Positions 1 to 8,199 of a stretch of DNA of 64,000 nucleotides are shown here, piece after piece. The stretch's first letter is position 1. Every line of letters begins with the position of its first letter. The notes under the pieces are model-generated. The model had not been told where the DNA came from. It did not search any database and saw only the letters and a list, made by a program, of their open reading frames with translations. This DNA comes from RBG-13-68-16 sp050018455. GTDB taxonomy: Bacteria > Acidobacteriota > Thermoanaerobaculia > Thermoanaerobaculales > Thermoanaerobaculaceae. A program made the translations under genes and the position numbers. The DNA lies in the NCBI GenBank assembly GCA_050018455.1, contig JBEKAA010000004.1:62001-126000 (forward strand), written 5' to 3'.

Positions 1-744
1 TGGCGCGCGCCCGGGACTCTTCTGATCCGGAGAGCGGACGACTCGGCGCGCGCGATGTGCCTCGACGCCCAGCGCCGCGCTGCCCGCATCTATCCCGTCG
101 GCCCGTCGAGGCAGCAACTCGGCTGGACCCAGGACCGCCGCCAGATCAGGCTGCGCTCGCTCTGCCTCGGCTACACCGCTCTGCTGGACGGGCGGCGCAG
201 CGCGAGGACGTTTGCGCCGATCGCGTCACGGGCGCTCGATTCTCACCTCGATGAGGCCGACCGCGGACCCGCCGGCCGGTGGTGGCTCAACGCCCTCGGC
301 GCCGATCGGATCGTGTCGCAGCACCCGATCCAGGGGTTTTCCGAGGTGTGCCGCGACGGCGACCTAGTCGTCTACGACAACCCGGAGGCGTGGCCCGAAG
401 TCTCCCTCGCGTGCCGCGTCCCGCAACCCGGTGAGCCGCTCCAGCTCTGCGGACAGGTCCGCCCCGTCGTCGCGGGCGAGGACCGGAAGGAGTGGAGCGT
501 CACCGCGGGTGAGCACGGTGGCGTGTTGCTCTGGCTGCGGACGCCCGATCCGGGATGGGACGTCCGTGTCGACGGCCGGCCGGTTCGTGAGACGGTCGGG
601 GTCGGCATCCTCCACGGGGTCAGGGTCCCGGCGGGCAACCACCGCGTGACGGAGCACTACCGGCCGCCGGGCCTCGTCGCAGGCGCCGTGGTTTCGCTGG
701 TCAGTCTCGGTCTTCTCGTGGGGGCGATGTGGCGGTGCTGGTAA
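1..744 (+). CDS. YfhO-like membrane protein, C-terminal part (5' end outside window)
   Basis: The frame is open from base 1, so this is the C-terminal 247 residues of a gene that starts upstream; the first ATG at 55 is probably internal. The visible part is mostly soluble. It ends with a beta-rich stretch reading VDGRPVRETVGVGILHGVRV and PAGNHRVTEHYRPP, followed by one hydrophobic helix (about residues 222-243) and the stop. A soluble domain of this kind ending in a final helix is characteristic of YfhO-family polytopic membrane proteins linked to glycosylation of envelope polymers. The stop overlaps the next gene by 16 nt, and glycosyltransferases follow, which fits a role in polysaccharide or glycolipid assembly. 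The family call rests on the C-terminal pattern only. Confidence 0.6.
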   Translation, partial: WRAPGTLLIRRADDSARAMCLDAQRRAARIYPVGPSRQQLGWTQDRRQIRLRSLCLGYTALLDGRRSARTFAPIASRALDSHLDEADRGPAGRWWLNALGADRIVSQHPIQGFSEVCRDGDLVVYDNPEAWPEVSLACRVPQPGEPLQLCGQVRPVVAGEDRKEWSVTAGEHGGVLLWLRTPDPGWDVRVDGRPVRETVGVGILHGVRVPAGNHRVTEHYRPPGLVAGAVVSLVSLGLLVGAMWRCW

Positions 745-3092
745 CCGTCCTGTTCTTCGCCTCGGGCATGGTTGCGCTGGCGTACGAGGTGGTCTGGGTA
801 CGGGCGTTGGGGCTCGTGGTCGGGAACTCGCTCTGGGCGGCGATCTCGGTCGTGGCAGCGTACATGGCCGGCATGGCGATCGGCGGGCTGCTCGTGGCTC
901 GCTTTGCCGGCCGGCTGCGTTCGCACCTGCGCTTATACGGCGCGGCCGAGGCGGTCGCTGCCGGCGTGGCGCTCGCAACCCCCCGCGTTGTGCCCTTCCT
1001 GCAGAGAATCGCTGCCGGGTTCGGTCCCGAGCCCCTCTCCGGCTGGGGTATGGCGCTTCTTGCGAGATTCGGGATCGCCTGGGCTTTCCTGGCGCTTCCG
1101 ACCGTTGCGATGGGAGCGACGCTCCCGCTGTTGGTGGCCCGCGTCGGACAGGGGAACTCGCTCGCCTGGCGGGTGGGGCGACTCTACTCAGCGAACACGC
1201 TCGGAGCGGTTGCCGGCGTCGTGCTGGCAGGATTCGTCGCGCTGCCCGCCCTTGGAGAGCGCGGAACGCTCTCGGCCTTCGCGATCGTCGGGCTTGTCGT
1301 GGCGGGACTGGCGTGGGTGGCCGAGACCGGCGTGCCGCGTGGCCCCAGGCCAATCGTCGAAGGACTTGCGCCGGGCCGGCGCGCCTGGCTTGCCGTTCCG
1401 GCGCTGTTCGGCTTCGTGGCGCTGGCCTGCGAACTGGTATGGACGCGCGTTCTGCTCCTGAGTCTCGGCTCCCGCGTCTACGCGTTTGCGTTGATCCTCG
1501 CCGTATACCTCGTGGGGATCGCCGCCGGCGCGTCGCTCGCCCGCTTCGTGAGAGGCGATGCAAGGCGCGCTCTCGCGTCGTGTCAGGTACTCCTGGGGAT
1601 CTCGTTGGGGGTCCAGTTGCCGCTTCTGGGCCACCTCGGTGACGTCCTGGCGTGGCTCGCGGTCCGAGGCCGTTTTTCGTCGTTCGCCCAGCTCCAGTGC
1701 GGGCTCGCGGTGGCTGTGGCCCTGGCGATTCTCCTCCCGACGCTCGCGTTCGGTGCGAGCTTCCCTCTCTGCGTCGCCGCCTACCCTTCGGGTGCGTCAC
1801 CCGAAGCCCGTACCGGCGAGGTCGCCGCAGCCAACACCGGGGGTGCCATCCTCGGTTCGGTCCTGGGGCCGCTGCTCTTGGTGCCGGCGTTCGGCAGTCA
1901 GAACCTGATCGTCGGTTTCGGCGTGCTCAGCGCCCTCATAGGGGTGGTGCTGGCCCCTTCCTTGCGAATGCGGATAGCCGGATCGGTCGTGGCCGGCCTT
2001 CTCGTGGTGGAGGGAGCCGTTGTCCCGGCGGGAGCAGTCTTGCGTGGGGCGGCAGCGGTTGCCGAGGGCGTGGTGGAGGAGCTCCGGGAGAGCGCCTCGG
2101 CGACGGTTTTGGTCCGCCGGATCACCGATCAGCGCGGGACGTGGCGCTCCCTCGAGCTCAACGGGGTCAACGTCGCCGGCACCTCGCCCGAACTGCGCGC
2201 GATCCAGCGGCTTCAAGGTCACCTGCCGCTCCTCCTCTGCGCCCGACCCGAGAAGGTCCTCCACATCGGGTTCGGGTCGGGCGGCACGGCGTGGGCCGTG
2301 ACCCGGCACCCAGTGCGCGAGATCGTGGTCGCGGAGATCTCGCCCGAGGTGCTGGAGGTCTCCGACAAGGTCTTCGGGGATATCAACCGAGGCGCGCTCC
2401 GGGACCCGCGCGTGCGGGTCGCGCTCAACGACGGGCGGAACCTGCTGTTGGCGAGCCGGGAGACCTTCGACGTGATCCTGTCGGACTCGATCCACCCCGT
2501 CTATGCGGGCAACTCGACCCTCTACACCCGCGAGTACTTCGAGCTCTGCCACCGGCACCTGCGTCCAGGCGGCGTGGTTTCGATGTGGCTCCCTCTCTAC
2601 TCGCTGACGTCCGAGTCGTACCTCGCCATCGTGCGGGCATTCTGGGAGGTGTTTCCCGACACCTGCATCTGGTACGACCCGGTCGTGCTCAACGAGTTCA
2701 CGGTAGTGACCGGATCGACTGGGATGGGACCGGTGCAACTTCACTGGGAGGCGCTCCGCGATCCGACACTCACGGCGACGCTCGCGGAGGCGGGTGTGTC
2801 GGACCCGCAAAGCCTCGCGGCGATGCTGATGCTCGGTCCGCGGGAGGTCGCCGACCTGGTCTCCGACGTGCCTCCCCACGTCGACGACTTTCCGGACGTC
2901 GAGTATCGCTCCGGCCGGTTGCTGGATCGCGACGGCTCGTGGCTCGACAACATGCGGGTCCTGTGGGCAGCGCGCGCAAACAGCGATCCATTTGCGGCTC
3001 TCCCCGGCGGTTTCAACGGCGCGCGGCAAGCGCGCGACGCCGCGGTGCGGCGCGAGCTTCAAGAGCTCTCGCGGCGAGTGGCGCGGCGGTAG
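729..3092 (+). CDS. Fused multi-helix membrane / spermidine synthase-like protein
   Basis: This 787-residue protein starts at GTG 729 inside the preceding gene. Residues 1 to about 430 form many hydrophobic helices with the repeated pattern seen in 'fused MFS/spermidine synthase' proteins (SGMVALAYEVVWVRALG, then a second half with GFVALACELVWTRVLL). The C-terminal domain is a Rossmann methyltransferase-like aminopropyltransferase fold: VLHIGFGSGGTAWAV near residue 512, an acidic strand end VVAEIS, and DVILSDSIHPVYAGNSTLYT for the active-site loop. Known members are poorly characterised and true spermidine synthesis is not established for them. The 3' end overlaps the convergent glycosyltransferase gene by 34 nt. 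Confidence 0.85.
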   Translation: MAVLVTVLFFASGMVALAYEVVWVRALGLVVGNSLWAAISVVAAYMAGMAIGGLLVARFAGRLRSHLRLYGAAEAVAAGVALATPRVVPFLQRIAAGFGPEPLSGWGMALLARFGIAWAFLALPTVAMGATLPLLVARVGQGNSLAWRVGRLYSANTLGAVAGVVLAGFVALPALGERGTLSAFAIVGLVVAGLAWVAETGVPRGPRPIVEGLAPGRRAWLAVPALFGFVALACELVWTRVLLLSLGSRVYAFALILAVYLVGIAAGASLARFVRGDARRALASCQVLLGISLGVQLPLLGHLGDVLAWLAVRGRFSSFAQLQCGLAVAVALAILLPTLAFGASFPLCVAAYPSGASPEARTGEVAAANTGGAILGSVLGPLLLVPAFGSQNLIVGFGVLSALIGVVLAPSLRMRIAGSVVAGLLVVEGAVVPAGAVLRGAAAVAEGVVEELRESASATVLVRRITDQRGTWRSLELNGVNVAGTSPELRAIQRLQGHLPLLLCARPEKVLHIGFGSGGTAWAVTRHPVREIVVAEISPEVLEVSDKVFGDINRGALRDPRVRVALNDGRNLLLASRETFDVILSDSIHPVYAGNSTLYTREYFELCHRHLRPGGVVSMWLPLYSLTSESYLAIVRAFWEVFPDTCIWYDPVVLNEFTVVTGSTGMGPVQLHWEALRDPTLTATLAEAGVSDPQSLAAMLMLGPREVADLVSDVPPHVDDFPDVEYRSGRLLDRDGSWLDNMRVLWAARANSDPFAALPGGFNGARQARDAAVRRELQELSRRVARR

Positions 3093-4132
3093 AGGTCGAG
3101 CATCGAGCCGGCGGTGCGTTCCCATGTGAAGGAGCGCGCACGGGCGAGGCCGGCTTCCCTCAGAACGCCGACCCGGTGGGCGTCGGTGGCGAGCGTGGTG
3201 ATTGCATCCAGCCACGCCGCGCGGTCATCCGGATCGAGGAGGATCGCGGCATCTCCGCAGACCTCGGGCAGTGCTCCGGCGTCTGCCGCGATCACCGGAC
3301 ACCCGCACGCCATCGCTTCGAGTGCGGGAAGACCGAACCCCTCGTTTCGAGAGGGAACCAGCAACGCGAGAGCCCCGCGGTACAGGTCGACGAGCTCGGA
3401 GTCGGTCGGGTTGGGCGCCAGCCTCGTGACCGCTGCAGACGCCGGCGCGCGACCACGCCGGGGAACTTCCGGCGACCCGGCGATCACCAGGGGAGGCAAG
3501 GTCCTCCCTGTAGGTTCGGAAAGGACCTCGATCAGCATGTCGAGGTTCTTGTGGGGGTCGGTGCCGCCGACGAAGAGCAGATGGCGCGGCCGCTCGGGCT
3601 TCGGCGCCGGGGAGAACATCGCATCCACCCCCAGGTGGATGACCGACACTCTCTCCGCCCGGACCGGCGTGACGTCCAGCAGTTCGGCTCCGGCGTGCTG
3701 CGAGATGGCGTGGATTGCGGCCGCCCGAACGAGAGAACGCGTTGTCATCCGGGCGCGCCGGCGCTTCCACCGCTGCGGGGGCGAGGCGAAGCGGAAAGGG
3801 GTGGCGTCGTAGAACGTGGCAACGGTGGGGACCGGCACGCCGCGCGGCACGCCCCAGGTTGGCAGGTGCAGGACATCGAGCCCGTGACGCCGCAACGTGA
3901 CCATCCACGCGATCGGGTCGAAGAGGAAGGCTCCCCGCCGCGGCCGGGAAAGTTGGACGACGGACGCAGCGCGTGAGTACCATGAGCGCGGAACACGAGC
4001 GCCATGGCTGACAAAAAGGACGACCTCGCCAGGCGCAGCGTCGAGTAGCGCATCGGCGAGGGCGCGCGCGACGCGCCCGAACCCCCGGTGGGGATCGAGG
4101 AACGCTGCCCTGGCATCAAGTCCTATTCGCAT
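3059..4132 (-). CDS. Glycosyltransferase family 4 (GT-B)
   Basis: A 357-residue GT-B glycosyltransferase. The N terminus MRIGLDARAAFLDPHRGFGR is typical of mannosyl/rhamnosyl GT4 enzymes, so ATG 4132 is preferred over GTG 4144. The donor-binding half contains FVGGTDPHKNLDMLIEVL and the EX7E region SRNEGFGLPALEAMACGCPV, followed by ADAGALPEVCGDAAILLDPDD. It is the only minus-strand gene in the polysaccharide block and its 3' end overlaps the spermidine-synthase-like gene. It probably adds a sugar to a lipid-linked glycan in the cytoplasm; the sugar cannot be read from sequence. Confidence 0.9.
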   Translation of the reverse strand: MRIGLDARAAFLDPHRGFGRVARALADALLDAAPGEVVLFVSHGARVPRSWYSRAASVVQLSRPRRGAFLFDPIAWMVTLRRHGLDVLHLPTWGVPRGVPVPTVATFYDATPFRFASPPQRWKRRRARMTTRSLVRAAAIHAISQHAGAELLDVTPVRAERVSVIHLGVDAMFSPAPKPERPRHLLFVGGTDPHKNLDMLIEVLSEPTGRTLPPLVIAGSPEVPRRGRAPASAAVTRLAPNPTDSELVDLYRGALALLVPSRNEGFGLPALEAMACGCPVIAADAGALPEVCGDAAILLDPDDRAAWLDAITTLATDAHRVGVLREAGLARARSFTWERTAGSMLDLYRRATRRESS

Positions 4133-4190
4133 TCGCGTCAGCACGGACCGGCCCGCCGGCGCCGGACCTCTCCCCTAATCGGGTCGCGCT

Positions 4191-4305
4191 TAGAATAATA
4201 CCTGTGAGATCGCAACTGTCGGGATGGACTGTGTGCAGGACCGCCTCCTTAGGCGGTTGTCGGGCCACTGCTGACAGAGATGGCCATACGAGGCTGTGCT
4301 CGTGA
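4191..4305 (+). other. Putative leaderless 33-codon mini-ORF with hairpin ahead of GT2 gene
   Basis: A TAGAAT hexamer (4191-4196) lies 7 nt before GTG 4204, which opens a 33-codon frame ending in TGA 4303-4305. That stop overlaps the GTG (4302) of the following glycosyltransferase as GTGA. Inside it, ACCGCC/GGCGGT (4240-4245 and 4252-4257) forms a perfect six-base-pair hairpin with a six-base loop. This could be a translationally coupled leader, or simply the divergent intergenic space between the two glycosyltransferase genes. The encoded peptide has no recognisable features. Confidence 0.25.
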
Positions 4306-5162
4306 GCCCGCCTGCATCGAGCGCCGTTTGCCGACCGTCGCTGTCGGTCGTCACTCCTTCCCTCAACCAACTCGTTTTCTTGCGCAGATGCGTGCAGAGT
4401 GTGGCGGCTCAGGACTACCCGACTGTCGAACAGATCGTGATCGATGGCGGCTCATCCGACGGCACGCGCGAATTTCTCGCTAGCCGGCCCGGCGTTGTGA
4501 CGTACTGGCAGAGCGAGCCGGACCGAGGTCAGAGCCACGCCCTCAACCTCGGCTTCGCTAGGGCGTCCGGGGAATGGGTGGGCTGGCAAAATGCCGATGA
4601 CTTCTACCTTCCTGCGGCGTTCGAACGATTCGCGGCAGGGGTGGCGCGGTACCCAGAGGCGATGGTCGTGGTGGGAGACACCGCGCTCACGGGGAGCACA
4701 GGCGCCATGAACGGCACTATCGGCATATGCCCGGTGCCGGCCACGCGCTGGCTCGAGGGGTTCTGGCCCTACAACCAGGCCATGTTCTTCAGGCGCGCGT
4801 TGCTGGAGCGCGTGGGAGCCCTGGACGAGTCCCTTCGTTTGCACATGGACACGGACCTGCTCGCGCGGGTGGCCCTTCTCGCGCCCCCGGTCGTGTACCG
4901 CATCGAGGTCTTGGGAGCCTTCCGCAAGCACAGCGGCGGAAAGACTCTTGCGGGAGAGTTCGACAGTGAGAGTCAGCGGGAGCGCACCACCCTTGAGTTG
5001 CGCTATGGGCGCAAGCTCTGGCCACAGGGGCCGCGTGCTCGGCTCGTTCACCGGCTGCAGTCGCACACCCTTCGGTTCGCAGCGTTTGGAATGGCCGGCC
5101 TTGTGCAGCGCACGACGCAGCGCACGGCGATGATCCTTCGTGCCGAGCCGGTGTTACGGTGA
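4302..5162 (+). CDS. Glycosyltransferase family 2 (GT-A)
   Basis: A GT-A fold enzyme of about 286 residues. The N-terminal nucleotide-binding region reads PSLSVVTPSLNQLVFLRRCV, then VIDGGSSDGTREFL, and the acceptor-side motif QSEPDRGQSHALNLGFARAS leads into WQNADDFY, which supplies the metal-binding acidic residues. GTG 4302 is preferred over GTG 4296 because a GAGG sequence lies about 8 nt upstream of it. The gene is followed 33 nt later by a GT4 gene on the same strand. It most likely acts on a lipid-linked or polysaccharide intermediate at the cytoplasmic membrane. Confidence 0.88.
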   Translation: MSPPASSAVCRPSLSVVTPSLNQLVFLRRCVQSVAAQDYPTVEQIVIDGGSSDGTREFLASRPGVVTYWQSEPDRGQSHALNLGFARASGEWVGWQNADDFYLPAAFERFAAGVARYPEAMVVVGDTALTGSTGAMNGTIGICPVPATRWLEGFWPYNQAMFFRRALLERVGALDESLRLHMDTDLLARVALLAPPVVYRIEVLGAFRKHSGGKTLAGEFDSESQRERTTLELRYGRKLWPQGPRARLVHRLQSHTLRFAAFGMAGLVQRTTQRTAMILRAEPVLR

Positions 5163-5195
5163 GATGGCCCACAACTGGCCACGAGGGGAGTCGGG

Positions 5196-6248
5196 GTGAA
5201 CGGCGACCTCCGCGTCGGGGTTGATGGCAAGTCACTGTTGCCGCCGCGAGCCGGCGTCGCCCGCTATCTGGAAGGGCTGCTGGGGGCATGCGCAGGTCTC
5301 GAGCAAACCGGGTTCGAGATCGCGCTGGTTTCGCCTCGGCGATCCCGCCGCACGATGCCATGGGTGCTCTGGGACCTCCAGCGCGCCACCGGCCGGGGTT
5401 TTGACGTTTTTCACTTCCCCTTTTACTACCCGTCGCTCCTGCCACGCTGCCCGATCACGGTGGCGGTCCACGACGTCCTCGTCCTCGAGCACCCCGAGTG
5501 GTTCCCGGGACGCCGGGCCAACACGCTTCGCCTGCTCATCCCGGCAGGTGTCCGCCGCGCCGATGCGATCGTCACGGGTTCGCGAAGCGTGGCGGAGGCA
5601 ATCGCCGAACGCTGTCGGGTGCCGCGCGAACGAATTCATCTCACCGGCTACGGTGTCGATGGCAACCGCTTCGCACCGCCGTCTGCCGAGGCCGTGGCCT
5701 CGCGCCGGACGCGGCTCGGGCTCGCGCGACCCTATCTCCTCCAGCTCGGCGCTCTCGAGCCTCGCCGCGGCAGCGACCTCGCGCTCGCCGCGTGCGCCGG
5801 GCTTCGCGACCGCCACCCCGACCTCGAACTCGTCGTCGTTGGGGAGGCACGCGCCGATGTCCGGGCGTTCCGGCAGCCTAGGCCGTGGCTCCGGCTGCTC
5901 GGCCGGGTGGAGGACGATGCCCTGCCGGCCTTGTACGCGGGGGCGGCCGCGGTCGTGGCGCCGTCCCGGGGCGAGGGGTTCGACCTCCCGGTGCTCGAGG
6001 CGCTCGCATGTGGCGCACTGGTGGTTGCCTCCGACATCGCCGTGCACCGGGAACACTTCGCGCCGGCGGTGGTCTTGTTCGAGAGCGGCAACGCCGAGGC
6101 GCTGACCGCCGCCCTTGCGTGCGCCCTCGGAGACTCCGAGACTGGGCGTGGGCTGCGGGCGGCGGGGCCTGCGCTGGCTGCCCGTTTCACGTGGGAGGAC
6201 GTTGCGCGCCGGCATCTCGAAGTGTGGCGTGCGGTGGGAGGGAAATGA
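5196..6248 (+). CDS. Glycosyltransferase family 4 (GT-B)
   Basis: A 350-residue GT4 enzyme starting at GTG 5196 with a purine-rich GAGGGGA upstream. The N terminus LRVGVDGKSLLPPRAGVARY is the usual sugar-acceptor domain start. The C-terminal donor domain has LGALEPRRGSDLALAA and the EX7E stretch PSRGEGFDLPVLEALACG followed by VASDIAVHREHF. The stop overlaps the next start as ATGA, so it is translationally coupled to the downstream GT2. It resembles mannosyltransferases, but the substrate is not assignable. Confidence 0.9.
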   Translation: MNGDLRVGVDGKSLLPPRAGVARYLEGLLGACAGLEQTGFEIALVSPRRSRRTMPWVLWDLQRATGRGFDVFHFPFYYPSLLPRCPITVAVHDVLVLEHPEWFPGRRANTLRLLIPAGVRRADAIVTGSRSVAEAIAERCRVPRERIHLTGYGVDGNRFAPPSAEAVASRRTRLGLARPYLLQLGALEPRRGSDLALAACAGLRDRHPDLELVVVGEARADVRAFRQPRPWLRLLGRVEDDALPALYAGAAAVVAPSRGEGFDLPVLEALACGALVVASDIAVHREHFAPAVVLFESGNAEALTAALACALGDSETGRGLRAAGPALAARFTWEDVARRHLEVWRAVGGK

Positions 6249-7189
6249 GGGCCGGCGCGGTCGTCGTCAACTTCAACGGGGGCCAAGACCTTCCGGTCTG
6301 CCTGGAGGCGTTGCGCGTTCAGACCACGCCCACGCAAATCGTGCTCGTCGACTGTGCCTCCACCGACGGCTCGCGGGAGCTCGCCGAGAGCCCGCCGAGC
6401 GGCGTGGTGGGCATGCCTTTGCCGGCGAACGCCGGGTACGCCGGTGGATGCGCCGCAGGCCTGGCGGCACTCGGTCCCGAGGTGGAGCTCACTGGGTTCT
6501 TCAACCCCGACTGTTTTCCGGCCGCCGACTTCCTGGCTGTGTGCAGCCAGGTGATCGAGCAGAATCCCCGCGCCGGAGGGGTGGCCGGCAGACTCGTCCG
6601 GCCCGGCGGGGCGATCCTTGACTCCTGCGGGCAGGTCCTGACGCCGCTCCTGCTGCGCGTCCGGGACCGTGGGTACGGGAGGATCGCCGGGGAAAGGTAT
6701 CGCGAGGCGGCAGCGGTACTCGCCGCGTGCGGGGCCGCAATGGTCTACCGGCGAGCCGCGCTCGTGGACGCAGCGGTGGCGGGCGAAGTCTTTCCCGCCG
6801 AGTACTTTGCGTTCTGGGAAGATCTGGATCTCGGGTGGAGGGTGAACAACGCCGGTTGGAGGGTGCTCTACGAGCCGCGCGCCGTGGCAGTGCACCGTCG
6901 CGGCGCGACCGCTGGGCCCGGGGGCAGCAGGCTCATCTTCCGGCGGACGCCCGAGCTGGCGGCATCGATCCTCGTGAACCGATGGGCGACGTTGCTTCGA
7001 AACCTCCACCCGGTTGATTTCTGGCTGCGCTTGCCCGTACTTTTGCCGGGAGAGGTGGCCATGCTGGCCTGGGTCTTGCTCCGTCGTCCGGCGGTGCTGA
7101 GCGCACTGCGCGGGACGTGGTCGCGTGTGCACCGAGCCGCGGCGCAACGCCGACAGATCCCGAGGCGGCGTCTCTCGGAGTTCGTGTGA
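6245..7189 (+). CDS. Glycosyltransferase family 2, rhamnosyltransferase-like
   Basis: A 314-residue GT2 of the WbbL/rhamnosyltransferase type. The start ATG 6245 overlaps the previous stop. Motifs are VVVNFNGGQDLPVCLEAL, VLVDCASTDGSREL, the NAGYAGGCAAGL segment typical of this branch, and FFNPDC as the metal/nucleotide site. FAFWEDLDLGWRVNNAGW is the catalytic-base region, followed by VAVHRRG. A hydrophobic segment near residues 258-282 suggests membrane association. The 3' end overlaps the initiating transferase as GTGA. Confidence 0.9.
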   Translation: MRAGAVVVNFNGGQDLPVCLEALRVQTTPTQIVLVDCASTDGSRELAESPPSGVVGMPLPANAGYAGGCAAGLAALGPEVELTGFFNPDCFPAADFLAVCSQVIEQNPRAGGVAGRLVRPGGAILDSCGQVLTPLLLRVRDRGYGRIAGERYREAAAVLAACGAAMVYRRAALVDAAVAGEVFPAEYFAFWEDLDLGWRVNNAGWRVLYEPRAVAVHRRGATAGPGGSRLIFRRTPELAASILVNRWATLLRNLHPVDFWLRLPVLLPGEVAMLAWVLLRRPAVLSALRGTWSRVHRAAAQRRQIPRRRLSEFV

Positions 7190-8199
7190 GCGCCGGGTTC
7201 GTCGTGCTCGGTTTCGTACTCTCCTTCGTGCTGGCGCTCTACTTCACCCCGATAGCCCGCCAGGCCGCGCTCCGTTTCGGGATCGTGGACCGGCCGGACG
7301 GAGTGCTCAAGCGTCAATCCGAACCGGTGCCGTACCTCGGGGGTCTCGCCGTCTTCCTGGCCTACCTGTTGGCGCTTGGGCTCGTCTTCGCGTTCAACAG
7401 TCTTCTCCTGGGCCTGCTGCTCGCCGGCACGCTGACGCTCCTGGTCGGGCTCGTCGACGACTTCGGAGTGCTGACGCCGGTAGCGAAGTTCGCGGGGCAG
7501 ACTGTGGCCGTGTTCGTGCTGCTGCGCAGCGGCGCCGTGATAGAGCTTACCGAGGTGCCGCAGGGACTGCGGTGGCCCCTCGCGGCCCTCTGGCTGTTCG
7601 CGGTCTGCAACGCGTTCAACCTGCTGGACATCATGGACGGCCTCGCGGCGGGCGTCGGCGCCGTGGCCGGGCTCGCTTTCGGCATCGTGGCGCTCTCGAC
7701 GGGCGAATACCCCGAGGCGGCCGCGTCGCTGGCTCTTGCAGGAGCCCTCTGCGGGTTCCTTGTTTTCAACGTTCACCCGGCTCGCATCTACCTCGGCGAC
7801 GCCGGTTCGCTGGCGGTCGGGCTCACGCTCGGGGCGCTGGCGATTGCGATCCGGTGGAGCGACAGGAGCCCGGCGGGGTTCCTCGCGCCGCTCGCGATCT
7901 TGGGTGTTCCGCTTGCCGACACCGCCTACGTGAGCATCCTGCGCGCTCGGGCCGGGAAGCCTTTCTGGCATGGAAGCCCCGACCACTTCCCGCTCCGTCT
8001 GCGCGTGGCGATGGGCGGCAACGTCGGCAGGACGGTGAGCACCATCATCGTTCTGGCCGGCGTCGGCGCCGTAACCGGTGTCGGTACGACGGTGCTGTGG
8101 TCGTGGCAGGTCGGGCTGTGGGCCTTGGGCGGGTACGCGCTGGGCCTGGTGGTGCTGCTGGCCGTCCTAGCGCGAGTTCGGATGGAGGTGCCCGAATGA
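7186..8199 (+). CDS. WecA/MraY-family polyprenyl-phosphate glycosyl-1-phosphate transferase
   Basis: A 337-residue, roughly ten-helix membrane protein; start GTG 7186 overlaps the upstream TGA. It transfers a sugar-1-phosphate from a UDP-sugar to undecaprenyl phosphate and so starts glycan assembly. Family landmarks are VDRPDGVLKRQSEPVPYLGG, the acidic pair in VGLVDDFGVL, the core motif NAFNLLDIMDGLAAG, GDAGSLAVG, and the cytoplasmic GSPDHFPLRL loop that replaces the HxHH-type loop. MraY is less likely because no cell-wall genes are nearby and the context is exopolysaccharide or O-antigen-like. It is the probable first-step enzyme for the surrounding glycosyltransferases. Confidence 0.9.
   Translation: MSAGFVVLGFVLSFVLALYFTPIARQAALRFGIVDRPDGVLKRQSEPVPYLGGLAVFLAYLLALGLVFAFNSLLLGLLLAGTLTLLVGLVDDFGVLTPVAKFAGQTVAVFVLLRSGAVIELTEVPQGLRWPLAALWLFAVCNAFNLLDIMDGLAAGVGAVAGLAFGIVALSTGEYPEAAASLALAGALCGFLVFNVHPARIYLGDAGSLAVGLTLGALAIAIRWSDRSPAGFLAPLAILGVPLADTAYVSILRARAGKPFWHGSPDHFPLRLRVAMGGNVGRTVSTIIVLAGVGAVTGVGTTVLWSWQVGLWALGGYALGLVVLLAVLARVRMEVPE

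Noticed and set aside
364..1800. Long minus-strand open frame antisense to the fused spermidine-synthase-like gene
   Set aside because: Arg/Pro/Gly-rich shadow produced by high G+C; no domain, no ribosome site, and the plus strand encodes a recognisable protein. The same applies to other long opposite-frame ORFs, e.g. 1797-3215, 11204-12685, 22409-24265, 33520-35124 and 49647-51332.
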